Positions 17,205-25,666 of a stretch of 64,000 nucleotides of DNA are shown here, piece by piece. The notes under the pieces are model-generated. The model made no database searches and had not been told where the DNA came from. It saw nothing but the letters and a program-made list of their open reading frames with translations. Location of the stretch: NCBI GenBank assembly GCA_964606665.1, contig CAZSHS010000010.1, forward strand, positions 34,463-98,462, given 5' to 3'. This stretch comes from Aved-18 sp964606665 (GTDB lineage Bacteria; Cyanobacteriota; Vampirovibrionia; Obscuribacterales; Obscuribacteraceae). The translations under genes and the position numbers were made by a program. Position 1 is the first letter of the stretch. Each line of letters begins with the position of its first letter.

Positions 17205-17311
17205 AGCTAAGTTTTCTTACAAAAAATCTAGTCGGAAAGAGAGCGACTCTTAGTCTATATTAGTTCGCCAAAACATTGACAGGATGCCGCTCTTTGAGCA
17301 CTGAGACATAA

Positions 17312-17581
17312 ATGATGAGCTATAACCAGACTATGAAAAACAATGTAAACCCATTTCAATCAGATCATTCTTCCTTAATAGAAGTTGTAACTAAATTGAG
17401 AGAAGAAGAGGGTCTGACTCAAAAAGCCTTGGCACAGAAAATTGGATGTTTGGAGTCTACAATTGAAAAATTTGAAAATGGTGATACTTTCAGCCTGATT
17501 CTTCTGTATCAAATTTGCAACGGTTTAAATGTGTCCTTCATGGACGTATTGAGAAACTCTGCATCTCAGCAAGAAGAATAA
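17312..17581 (+). CDS. Small XRE-family transcriptional regulator
   Basis: An 89-residue single-domain HTH protein. EEEGLTQKALAQKIGCLESTIEKFENGD is the Cro/C1-type HTH (about residues 31-58), with the usual helix-2/helix-3 spacing. It lacks a ligand or dimerisation extension. The stop is 2 bases before the ATG of the secreted patatin, so the two genes form an operon and the regulator may control it. Two adjacent ATGs (17312 and 17315) are equally possible starts. Confidence 0.82.
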   Translation: MMSYNQTMKNNVNPFQSDHSSLIEVVTKLREEEGLTQKALAQKIGCLESTIEKFENGDTFSLILLYQICNGLNVSFMDVLRNSASQQEE

Positions 17582-17583
17582 CA

Positions 17584-18555
17584 ATGAAAGTCAAATCAAT
17601 CTTACTATCTTTGTTTTTGGGCTTGAATACTTTCGCTCAAAGTTTGCCCGCCTGGTCTCAAGATGGAGCTAAAAAAAAGACTATCGCTTTGGTGCTTGGT
17701 GGAGGTGGCGCCCGCGGTGCTGCACACATTGGTGTAATTAAAGTTCTTGAAGAAAACGGGTTGCGTCCCGATATAGTGGTAGGAACGAGCATGGGAGCCA
17801 TTGTTGGCGGACTGTATGCATGTGGCGTTCCAATAGATAAGTTAGAAAAGGTCACACAAGATGGATCAATTAAAAGAGCTTTTAAACCTGTTCCCATTTC
17901 TTTGCAAATAATAAAAAAAGGGGCTAAGAAAGTATTGTTCTGGCGCAAAAAATCGGTTGCCGGTTTTTACACAGGCGAGTCATTGGCTAAATTTATCAAC
18001 CAAACCGCCGGTGATGAAAACAACAAAATCGAAAACTTCCCTATGCGTTATGCCGCGGTGGTGGTCGATTTGAAAGACGCGAAAGCCTACAGACTTGAGA
18101 AAGGCGACTTGGGCATGGCAGCTCGAGCAAGCTCTTCACTTCCGCCTCTGTTCAGTCCCGTCTGCCAGGATGGACACGCTTACGCCGATGGTGGCATTCG
18201 TGCCAACGTTCCCGTGATTCCAGCGCGAGAAATGGGTGCAGATTATGTGATCGCAGTCAACGTAGACGAAATCATCAAGCCGATTGAAGAGAAAGATCTA
18301 CACACTTACAACAGTCTAACCAACCGAATGACTTCAATTATTATCACAGCTCGTGACGAAACTGTAATGAAGCAAGCTGACGTTGTGCTTCAGCCAGATG
18401 TAGCCGGAATTCCAATCATCTCTGTTGAAAGTAAAGACTATACAAAAGCAATGGAAGCAGGAGTAACAGTCGCTCGCTCTAAATTAAATGAGTTGAAAAA
18501 AGTTTTTGCTATGCGCGATGGTGCAAATATGAAGCTTGGAAGCAAGCCTGAGTAA
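17584..18555 (+). CDS. Exported patatin-like phospholipase (RssA/NTE type)
   Basis: A 323-residue serine hydrolase of the bacterial patatin family. The signal peptide ends near SLPAWSQ (residue 22). The oxyanion loop is GGGGARGAAHIG, the nucleophile elbow GTSMG, and the catalytic Asp is in YADGGIRANVP, giving the Ser-Asp dyad. The C-terminal EMGADYVIAVNV is typical of the RssA/NTE branch. The family hydrolyses phospholipid or lysophospholipid acyl chains; an envelope location is likely from the signal peptide. The start at 17584 gives a proper signal peptide; a longer frame overlaps the XRE gene. Confidence 0.92.
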   Translation: MKVKSILLSLFLGLNTFAQSLPAWSQDGAKKKTIALVLGGGGARGAAHIGVIKVLEENGLRPDIVVGTSMGAIVGGLYACGVPIDKLEKVTQDGSIKRAFKPVPISLQIIKKGAKKVLFWRKKSVAGFYTGESLAKFINQTAGDENNKIENFPMRYAAVVVDLKDAKAYRLEKGDLGMAARASSSLPPLFSPVCQDGHAYADGGIRANVPVIPAREMGADYVIAVNVDEIIKPIEEKDLHTYNSLTNRMTSIIITARDETVMKQADVVLQPDVAGIPIISVESKDYTKAMEAGVTVARSKLNELKKVFAMRDGANMKLGSKPE

Positions 18556-18563
18556 AATTAGCT

Positions 18564-18569
18564 TATAAT
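18564..18569 (+). promoter_or_regulatory. Possible -10 box (TATAAT)
   Basis: A consensus TATAAT lies in the 46 bases between the patatin stop and the next ATG, about 30 bases upstream of that start. There is no good TTGACA at 17 bases, so an internal promoter is possible but not established. Confidence 0.35.
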
Positions 18570-18601
18570 GTGAGCCCTTGAAACGGGAGGGTTCGATTTC
18601 A

Positions 18602-19147
18602 ATGTTTTTTATCAAGAATTTTAATACCGCGATTCTTTCATCTGTTATCACTGGTACTTGCTTATTAAGCTCAGCTTCACTTCAAACTTTAGCCCAAAGC
18701 TCTAGTTCAAGCTCTAGTTCAAGTTCAAGTTCAAGTTCGAATGAAGAAACTCAGGCTACACGCGGAGTGGGATTTAGACAAACGAACAAATTTGAATTCA
18801 AATATAAAGAGCGCATCAAAACTTACGAAGACCAAATTCAGATGGGACTTAAACGCGGCTGGCTTAGCACGCAAGATGCAGAAACTTTTGGCTCACGTCT
18901 TTCAAAATTAAAAGAAATGGAAGCCAGTGTAAGCGCAAATGGTTATCCCAAAGCCGAACTTGACACGCTTGAGCAAGAAATCACCAAATTCAATAAGGAA
19001 TTTAGTGATGCGGGACAAAAAACTAAATCTGTAGCAACACCGCAAGCAGCACCAAAAGCAACACCGCAAGCAGCACCAAAAATTGCGCCAACTAAAGCAA
19101 AGTCTCAACCAAAGAAAACGACCAAAAATTCGGTCAAAGCTAAATAA
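18602..19147 (+). CDS. Exported poly-Ser protein with one copy of the helical module
   Basis: A 181-residue secreted protein. The signal peptide (residues 1-31, ending LQTLAQ) is followed by an uninterrupted run of 14 serines encoded by AGTTCA/AGCTCT hexamers. One helical module follows at about residues 72-138: YEDQIQMGLKRGWLSTQDAE, then SRLSKLKEM and NGYPKAELDTLEQEI. This is the same pattern as the triplicated module in the protein at 14498. The tail is a basic Pro/Ala/Lys-rich segment with APKATPQ repeats, suited to binding acidic polymers or the wall. GGGAGG precedes the ATG at 18602. Function unknown. Confidence 0.72.
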   Translation: MFFIKNFNTAILSSVITGTCLLSSASLQTLAQSSSSSSSSSSSSSSNEETQATRGVGFRQTNKFEFKYKERIKTYEDQIQMGLKRGWLSTQDAETFGSRLSKLKEMEASVSANGYPKAELDTLEQEITKFNKEFSDAGQKTKSVATPQAAPKATPQAAPKIAPTKAKSQPKKTTKNSVKAK

Positions 19148-19174
19148 TCTCAAAATAAACTTGTTTCAAATAAT

Positions 19175-19203
19175 AAAACAGCCTCCAAATGGGGGCTGTT
19201 TCG
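19175..19203. terminator. Hairpin between converging genes
   Basis: A near-perfect stem (AAACAGCCTCC with GGGGCTGTTT, short AAATG loop) is followed on the plus strand by CGTTTCTGTTT and flanked on the other side by A-rich sequence. It lies between the ends of two converging genes, so it probably terminates in both directions. Confidence 0.65.
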
Positions 19204-19252
19204 TTTCTGTTTAAGGAGGAGGGCGTACAAAAATATTTATTGTTTCTAAGTT

Positions 19253-22200
19253 TCAGGAAAATAAGTTGGCGTCTCGCGCAGAGGCAACGAACCAATTTAT
19301 CAATCCGGGAGCACAAAAACCTAAAGCACATACTGTAAGTCCAATTGATATGCGTACAAACGGACTCACTTCTACTCCCATTATGGCTACTCTGCCGCGA
19401 AGGAATACTCCATGCAAGAAGAGCATGCCACCAAGAAACATACCACCCAATTGAGTGAGATTGGCGATAATATTGAGCAAAGCTTCCAGATTAGCCAGGT
19501 TATTTACCCGCACTGTTCCGGCTGTGTTTACACCCATTATCACCGTGGCATCGTCTCCCTGCGCACCAATTGTACCGTTTGTAGCACCCTGCAATTGCGG
19601 CACGCTTTGCTCGTCAAGAATGACGGCACAACTCACTGGTGTCACAATTTTGTACTGAAGGGCAAGTATCGCAGCTCGGTCATAACGTTTTTGCTTAATT
19701 AAACTCTCAATCGTTTTTCCTGCATTAAGCAAAACAAGTTCGCGCTCTTCTCTGCCTGAAAGCATTTGTATTTGGGACGGTTTTGAAGATTTTGCAAGTG
19801 CATTAATACTACTGTATTGCGAATGAAAATCACGTCGACCTGGTTGCCACTTCATGAAGAAATCGCGCAGATTGCTGGTTAAATTATGTCCGGCAAGCAC
19901 CGGGAAGAAGCCTGAAATTTCGCTATGATTCTTGAAGTATTCAAGCGTATCTGTTTCTCCGCTGTCGAGTGAAACTTCATAAAAGGATGGCTTGCTTGCA
20001 AAAGGCGAGAGGATATAGATATTCGGAAACAAAGCAGGTTGTGCTCCGTGAATCCAAAGCACTACTCCCCCTTTGGCTTGTCCAGCTACTTCAGCTGCGC
20101 GCACCACTGCTTTGAGATTATTCTGACCACCCTGAAATTGGACTTTGTCGAGTTCGCTCAACGCCTGGGAAAGAGGCGTTGGTTTTGCAAGTAACTCGTC
20201 TTCCTGTGATGCCACCATAATCGATACCGGAACAGTCTGTGGAATAGACTGCAAAGCTTTCTTTATTTCAGGCAATCTAGACTTAACAGAAAGGGAACCA
20301 TCAAGCACAACCACCACTCTATTTGGAGCCTTGGATGTAACCTCATGGATAGATTGAGCAACAAAACGCGGCTCTTTCATGCGTTCCTTCATCTGAATTT
20401 TTTTGATTGCTTTATTACGTTGATTCATTACGTTTCGCACGTCTTCAAGTTGTTGTTTGACTCCATGTGCACCGTCAATCATCACGACCAGTCCCTGACC
20501 GTCCAAGTTACCCATTTCTTTAGCTATTTCGGCTTCCAATTTCTCTTTCTTGCGTGCGTCTTCTGCAAGTAAATCTTTATGCGCTTGCGCTGCTGCAATT
20601 GGATCTTTGGCAGCAATGGTAAGCGAACTTGCACTGCGCTGTGCATTAATCACAATTGGAGAACGCTCTATTTGGTTAGATTCAAGAACCCCTTCAATTA
20701 CGTCGCTACCATTGGGACTTTTAGAAATCGAAAGTCCATCCACTTTACTGGATAAATCATGATTGGACTCAAGTCTCAAATTATGCTCACCATCAAGTGC
20801 GAAGTTAGAACAAACAAAACGAGGCAAGGTCAAAGTGGCGGCATTTAGAGTATCTAGCTTAAGTGGCACAACCATAGTCGTTTGCACTCTAAGTTCTTTG
20901 CCCTCAGCCACAGGATAGCAATGCAATAAATAACGATTGCGTCCAAGACTTGAAATCATGCCAGTATTTTCATGGCCGATATTAACATTATTATTTTGAT
21001 TTGTGGCTTTGCCTGTTGCAGCAAAATTAGCCTCTATTGGCTCGCCATCCTGCCAAACAGTAAATTCAGTAATAACCGCTTCTGGTGGCAGCGCAATTTC
21101 AGCACGTGCTTCTTTAGCGCTTGGCGTATCATTATGGAAAACATAAGTCCAGCCTATGGTTGATGTAAGATTATCCGGACTGAGTGCACCATTAATAGCA
21201 GATCTAACCAGCTTAAGTCCAGCAATACGCTCGCCAACCACATGTCGGCTCAAATATTCATCTGACATGGAACTAAAATTCTCGTCTTTCTCATCTCTAA
21301 ATGGTTTACCTGTCACAGTAAAATATAATTTTTGAACATCTGAGTTTTTAATCGGTACAAACAATCCGACAAGTCCAACCGCTCTAGAATCAGAACACTC
21401 CATTTTCAACCACTTTTCAGTATTTAATAGACGCAGCCAAGCAAGACCTTCTTTGCGCTCATTTGCTTCAGTTGAGATAGCCGCTTTCTCGGCAAAGCGT
21501 ACGCACCATGATTTCGATTCAGCGCAGACAAAAGCCAAAGTACCAAGCACCAATCCAAAAGCAATATTGAAAATGACATGTCGTTTAGAACTGGCGAACT
21601 CCATTCGACATCTAATCAGATGGCCTACATACAAAGCACAGAGGCAAGCGGCAGCGGACAGTATAGAAATAGTACCAAATCCGGTGCTAAATTCTGTGCC
21701 CGTATTATATTCGAATTCAGAACTTCCCACAAATAATGCAGATGCACTGATAAGCGCTGTTGAAGCGCTTGAAGCAATTGCTATACCTAGTAGTGTGCCG
21801 CGCAATATATTAAAGCGATAGTTATTTTTGCAATAGAATTTCCAACAACTGAAAATGGCAAAAGGTATCATTGCCACCATCAAAAGTTCAAGCATAGTTT
21901 CAAGTGGATTATTCAATAACATAAGGGTAATACGCTGATAACATGTCATTGTCATAAGCACAATCATCAAAGAAGGAATCGCAACGCCAAACGACATTAC
22001 TGCAAGACCATCCAATCCCTGCCAGATTTTCTTTTGCTTGGGACCCAACTCCTCGACTTCGCTTAAATCATCTGACCAATTAGTTGATTCTTGCTTATTT
22101 ATAGTATTGGCTTTTTTCAAACTGACATGCCTGCGCATTAGTTGCTGCATAGCTTCAACTGTGGACATCACTGTATTATTAATAGAAGTGAGCGATTTGC

Positions 22201-22450
22201 GCGCGTCTTCAAACTTACTTGATTCGTTATCTTTAGTTTTGTCTTTAGTTTTGCCTTTAGATTTTTCGCGCTCTTTTGATGCATCTTGTTCATTACCTGA
22301 GTAGTCGTGATGATGATAAATATGCACGTGTTGCGGAAATCCAATAAATGGAATTGTTGCATTAGCTTGATTAGCTGCATTAGTCTGATTAGCTGCATCA
22401 GTCTGATTTTCTGATGGCGGTTGAATGCTTTGGGGCTCGGTAGTATTCAT
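19253..22450 (-). CDS. Large membrane protein with VIT and von Willebrand A domains
   Basis: A 1065-residue integral membrane protein. The first 130 residues are polar and low-complexity (NQTNAANQ repeats, Lys-rich stretch). Five or six helices follow (about residues 155-320). A VIT-like beta domain covers about 425-540 (IALPPEAVITEFTVWQDGEPI), and a vWA domain about 715-830 with a MIDAS-like motif in VVVLDGSLSVK (DxSxS degenerate to DGSLS). Two final helices close the protein. VIT-vWA proteins in bacteria are usually involved in surface or sorting systems with metal-dependent ligand binding. GGAG lies eight bases upstream of the ATG. The gene is alone on its strand. Confidence 0.72.
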   Translation of the reverse strand: MNTTEPQSIQPPSENQTDAANQTNAANQANATIPFIGFPQHVHIYHHHDYSGNEQDASKEREKSKGKTKDKTKDNESSKFEDARKSLTSINNTVMSTVEAMQQLMRRHVSLKKANTINKQESTNWSDDLSEVEELGPKQKKIWQGLDGLAVMSFGVAIPSLMIVLMTMTCYQRITLMLLNNPLETMLELLMVAMIPFAIFSCWKFYCKNNYRFNILRGTLLGIAIASSASTALISASALFVGSSEFEYNTGTEFSTGFGTISILSAAACLCALYVGHLIRCRMEFASSKRHVIFNIAFGLVLGTLAFVCAESKSWCVRFAEKAAISTEANERKEGLAWLRLLNTEKWLKMECSDSRAVGLVGLFVPIKNSDVQKLYFTVTGKPFRDEKDENFSSMSDEYLSRHVVGERIAGLKLVRSAINGALSPDNLTSTIGWTYVFHNDTPSAKEARAEIALPPEAVITEFTVWQDGEPIEANFAATGKATNQNNNVNIGHENTGMISSLGRNRYLLHCYPVAEGKELRVQTTMVVPLKLDTLNAATLTLPRFVCSNFALDGEHNLRLESNHDLSSKVDGLSISKSPNGSDVIEGVLESNQIERSPIVINAQRSASSLTIAAKDPIAAAQAHKDLLAEDARKKEKLEAEIAKEMGNLDGQGLVVMIDGAHGVKQQLEDVRNVMNQRNKAIKKIQMKERMKEPRFVAQSIHEVTSKAPNRVVVVLDGSLSVKSRLPEIKKALQSIPQTVPVSIMVASQEDELLAKPTPLSQALSELDKVQFQGGQNNLKAVVRAAEVAGQAKGGVVLWIHGAQPALFPNIYILSPFASKPSFYEVSLDSGETDTLEYFKNHSEISGFFPVLAGHNLTSNLRDFFMKWQPGRRDFHSQYSSINALAKSSKPSQIQMLSGREERELVLLNAGKTIESLIKQKRYDRAAILALQYKIVTPVSCAVILDEQSVPQLQGATNGTIGAQGDDATVIMGVNTAGTVRVNNLANLEALLNIIANLTQLGGMFLGGMLFLHGVFLRGRVAIMGVEVSPFVRISIGLTVCALGFCAPGLINWFVASARDANLFS

Positions 22451-22578
22451 AAATTTTTCTCCGGCTAAAACAGCTCGCCTTCCAGAAGAAAGGCAACCTG
22501 AGGGCGAAACGTAGTAAGGGTTCTAGTAGATTAGAACCGGAGTAAAAAAATGCAAATAGGGTTTACCCCAGAGCAGTA

Positions 22579-23826
22579 TCAGGCAAAAATTCCAGTCACC
22601 GTCTTATCGTTAGGCTGGTAGCCAGGAAAAACTATTTCTCTTTGTTTAGCAGCTAGCCCCATATGGCTGCCAATGCCGCTTGCAAGCACATTTCGAAAAT
22701 CTGTCATCACAGGCAGGTCACGTCCTTCAAACAAAGAATTTTGCTCCAGTCCACTCCAGTTGCCATAGAGTTTGCCGCCGTTAACTCTATTTCCCATAAG
22801 CCAAATAAGATTTCCATGTCCGTGGTCTGTGCCGCCATTGCCATTTTCTTTCACCGTGCGTCCAAATTCAGAGACAACAACAATCATTGTGTTATTAAAA
22901 GCAGTATCAAGAGCGGCTACAAGCTCAGACAATCCTCTGCCAACCGTACTCAATTGATTCGCTAATTGTCCCTGACTCGCGCCTTGATTTACATGCGTAT
23001 CAAAACCACCAAGGGCAAGAAATGCCACCTGTACTTTTGGCTCTTCTCTCATAAGTTTGCCTAGTTGACGTCCAAATCCACTAAACTTATTTGCAGGCAG
23101 CGCGCCACCATCGGCTGCCACCATTTCCTGCATAGATGATTTTTCAAAGGCTTCGTTGAATTCACCTCGCGCGGCCATTCCCTGCTCAAATGTTTTACCA
23201 AGAACGTCGTTGCGTCCCAAATACATATCAGAAAAAGCAGCAGAGATTTGTGGTTGATCTAAAGGAGTCATTCTTCGCTTAGCAGTAGGTGCATAAGTTG
23301 CAACGGCAACGGGACCAGATAAAATGCGAGGTGTGGTGGCACCAATATTGATGGCACGAACGGGAGAATCGTTTGATGGCAGTTGAGACAACAATCGATT
23401 GAGCCAGCCAGTGGCTATGCTCTTGCTTCCGGGAACTCCCGATTCCATATAATCTTGTGCATCAAAATGAGATCTGGTTGGATTTTGTGAGCCCGCATTC
23501 AAAACGAATGCGAGCTTTTTGCTCTTCCAAAGTGGCATGATTGGTGCCAAAACTGGATGCAAGCCAAAGTGTCCATCCAGATACAATGCGCCATTTTCGC
23601 TTTGTGCTCTAGGAATTGCAATTCTTGGTCTTAGTGAATAATATCGCGAATCGGCGATTGGAGGTAGAACCGATAATCCATCTATCGCTCCACGCAAAAA
23701 CACCACCACAAGTTTACTTCCGCTCTTCATTGCCGATTTAGATTCTAAAGCCCAAGCTTCCATTTCTGGAATCATAAGGGAGCAAGTAGTAATGGCAGCA
23801 GATTTGAGAAATTCGCGACGATTCAT
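22579..23826 (-). CDS. DUF1501 family protein with Tat-like signal
   Basis: A 415-residue exported protein of the DUF1501 (sulfatase-like/alkaline phosphatase fold) family. The N-terminus MNRREFLKSAAITTC is a Tat-type signal (RREFLK). Family landmarks include VVFLRGAIDGLSVLPP, RSHFDAQDYMESG, FDTHVNQG and the metal-site strand VVSEFGRTVKENGNGGTDHG. DUF1501 proteins almost always pair with DUF1800; here the DUF1800 gene ends 10 bases upstream and its last codons overlap this gene's AGAGG. Role unknown, probably an exported metallohydrolase working with its partner. Confidence 0.9.
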   Translation of the reverse strand: MNRREFLKSAAITTCSLMIPEMEAWALESKSAMKSGSKLVVVFLRGAIDGLSVLPPIADSRYYSLRPRIAIPRAQSENGALYLDGHFGLHPVLAPIMPLWKSKKLAFVLNAGSQNPTRSHFDAQDYMESGVPGSKSIATGWLNRLLSQLPSNDSPVRAINIGATTPRILSGPVAVATYAPTAKRRMTPLDQPQISAAFSDMYLGRNDVLGKTFEQGMAARGEFNEAFEKSSMQEMVAADGGALPANKFSGFGRQLGKLMREEPKVQVAFLALGGFDTHVNQGASQGQLANQLSTVGRGLSELVAALDTAFNNTMIVVVSEFGRTVKENGNGGTDHGHGNLIWLMGNRVNGGKLYGNWSGLEQNSLFEGRDLPVMTDFRNVLASGIGSHMGLAAKQREIVFPGYQPNDKTVTGIFA

Positions 23827-23836
23827 AATTTGACCT

Positions 23837-25555
23837 CTAATATTTCATAAACTCAGGTGATCCAAGAAGCAATGGTATTTGCATCGCTTGTGGTGCCTTT
23901 TTTATGGCATTGCTAGTTTTTTCGCTTAGTTTGCCCGAAATGGAATATGCGATAAGTTCAGGATTTCTGATTTGCGGTTGCATTCCTTTGAGCCGACCGC
24001 CACTAAAAGCGGTGACAAAATTTAATCTGTTTACCAAGTTATCTGGATTTAGCCACGCTTCTTGAGTATTTTTATATCCATCTGGAGTAAGACATTTATA
24101 TAAAGGCATGCCCGCCTGGCGCAAATAATTTACAGCGGGTTGAACATCTTCGATTTTCGTGTCGGTGGCGCGCAAAGTAGAAATCAAAAATCTATATGGC
24201 GACTTGAATTTTACATTTTGATTTTTCACATCCCAAAACTCATTGGAGTGAAACAATGCGTCTAAGACTAAGGCGATGTCACCGTCCGATTTCAAATAAG
24301 TTTGACTAAGATTTTCTACCAAACTTTGCGGTGGTTTATCACAGACAAAATATTGTGCCAACTTATAACTTATATGCTTAGCCGTTGACGGATGCTTTGC
24401 AAGCAAATCCAAAACTTGCTCTATTTCCTTTTCACCCTCTCCTTTTATGGTTACTTTCATGATTACTTTGTCGCCAAAATCATGTCTTTGCGCATCGAAA
24501 TAGGAGCCAAGCATTTTGTTGCCTGGCAACATATCGGCAGAAACAAATTGACCATAGTTGCGAACGAATTTATTTTTCATAGCCGCATTTTGTGCAGCCG
24601 CATTTTTCATTTGTCTGTTGAGCTTGCCCATCAAGGCACCTCTATTTGGGGTGCCTAATCCTGTCAAAACTCTGGCAAGTTCAGTTACATCTTTTTGCGT
24701 GTATCCGCCATCGACTCCAAGGGTGTGCAGCTCCATTAGCTCACGTGCGTAATTTTCATTTATGCCCTTGTTGTTATTCTTCTTTTTATTTTTTGCTTGA
24801 AAATTTGAAGTTTCCTGCAACTGTATTTGCGGTTGCTCTGCTTCTTTTAAGGGAGCGCTATTTTGCCAGTTATCCAGATAAAAAAGCATAGCAGCATGAT
24901 GAGCAGTGGCTCCCAACAAATCTCTGAATCTTCCAAGCACATATGGACGAATTGCCTTTTCTTCGTAGGCGCCAATCCAGATTTTATCGAGACCTTTGTC
25001 CGACGAAACATTGAAATGATTGAACCAAAAATCAGTCATTACCTCTTCCAATTGTCTTGGACTCTCGACCGCTCTTGCTATTCTATTTAAAGCTGTGTCG
25101 CCGTAAATGACCTGATTAGCTTCCCTCACCATTTTGTTGAACTGCTTTTTATTCTGTTCAGTTATTTTGTCCTTGTTTTGGTTCTGAATCTGATTAATGT
25201 TCTGGTTCTGGTTCTGGTTCTGGTTCTGAACAGCCGCTTTAATACCAGGTCGACCATATTTAATAAACAGTTGAGCAGGACTTGCTTGCAACGCTTCAGC
25301 TTGAGATAATTCGCTCAAATCTTCTGAAACAACAAGCCCCTGGGGATGAAGTTGAGATTTTATGTAATTTTCAATCCCCATTTTTGAAACTAATCCGATA
25401 TCGGAATACGTTTTGCCAAAAGTGATGCGATTGAGCAAATGTTGGATTTTTTCAGAATCTGACTGAGGTTGAATCTTTTGAGGCAGAGCTTTGGCATCAA
25501 AACCAGCAGTAAGAAATGAAATGGCAAGCAGGGCGGAAATGACTTTATTTTGCAT
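23837..25555 (-). CDS. DUF1800 family exported protein
   Basis: A 572-residue partner of the DUF1501 protein. It starts at the ATG at 25555, which gives a clean signal peptide (MQNKVISALLAISFLTAGF); an upstream in-frame ATG at 25606 has no ribosome-binding site. The family opening HLLNRITFG is followed by KTYSDIGLVSKMG, whose codons are a copy of the iterated palindrome. MTDFWFNHFNV, ENYARELMELHTLGVDGGYTQKDVTELARVLTG and HPSTAKHISYKLAQYFV are diagnostic of DUF1800. A Gln-Asn dipeptide tract (about residues 113-130) interrupts a loop. Exact function unknown. Confidence 0.9.
   Translation of the reverse strand: MQNKVISALLAISFLTAGFDAKALPQKIQPQSDSEKIQHLLNRITFGKTYSDIGLVSKMGIENYIKSQLHPQGLVVSEDLSELSQAEALQASPAQLFIKYGRPGIKAAVQNQNQNQNQNINQIQNQNKDKITEQNKKQFNKMVREANQVIYGDTALNRIARAVESPRQLEEVMTDFWFNHFNVSSDKGLDKIWIGAYEEKAIRPYVLGRFRDLLGATAHHAAMLFYLDNWQNSAPLKEAEQPQIQLQETSNFQAKNKKKNNNKGINENYARELMELHTLGVDGGYTQKDVTELARVLTGLGTPNRGALMGKLNRQMKNAAAQNAAMKNKFVRNYGQFVSADMLPGNKMLGSYFDAQRHDFGDKVIMKVTIKGEGEKEIEQVLDLLAKHPSTAKHISYKLAQYFVCDKPPQSLVENLSQTYLKSDGDIALVLDALFHSNEFWDVKNQNVKFKSPYRFLISTLRATDTKIEDVQPAVNYLRQAGMPLYKCLTPDGYKNTQEAWLNPDNLVNRLNFVTAFSGGRLKGMQPQIRNPELIAYSISGKLSEKTSNAIKKAPQAMQIPLLLGSPEFMKY
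25176..25231. repeat. In-frame hexanucleotide repeat coding for Gln-Asn
   Basis: GGTTCT units (CAG-AAC on the coding strand), five nearly identical and several degenerate, encode a run of alternating Gln and Asn in the DUF1800 protein. The unit keeps the frame, so copy-number change would alter only the loop length. Confidence 0.85.
25390..25414. repeat. Iterated palindrome, copy 3 (inside DUF1800 gene)
   Basis: Centred at 25399/25400. On the coding (minus) strand it reads ACG TAT TCC GAT ATC GGA TTA and encodes TYSDIGL. It lies in the conserved DUF1800 N-terminal motif after ITFG. The spacing to the next conserved MG is that of relatives, so no insertion is apparent. Confidence 0.9.
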
Positions 25556-25666
25556 AGTAATCGGTAAGTCCTTGACGAAATCCCCTCTCACTAAGATAGA
25601 CGACATTGAGTGAAAAAAAGTTCAATACTCAAAACAAATTTAATCCAGATTCGATATAGACAAAAA

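Noticed and set aside
21453..21821. Plus-strand open frame of 122 codons
   Set aside because: It is a shadow of the VIT-VWA gene on the minus strand, without start signals or recognisable protein features.
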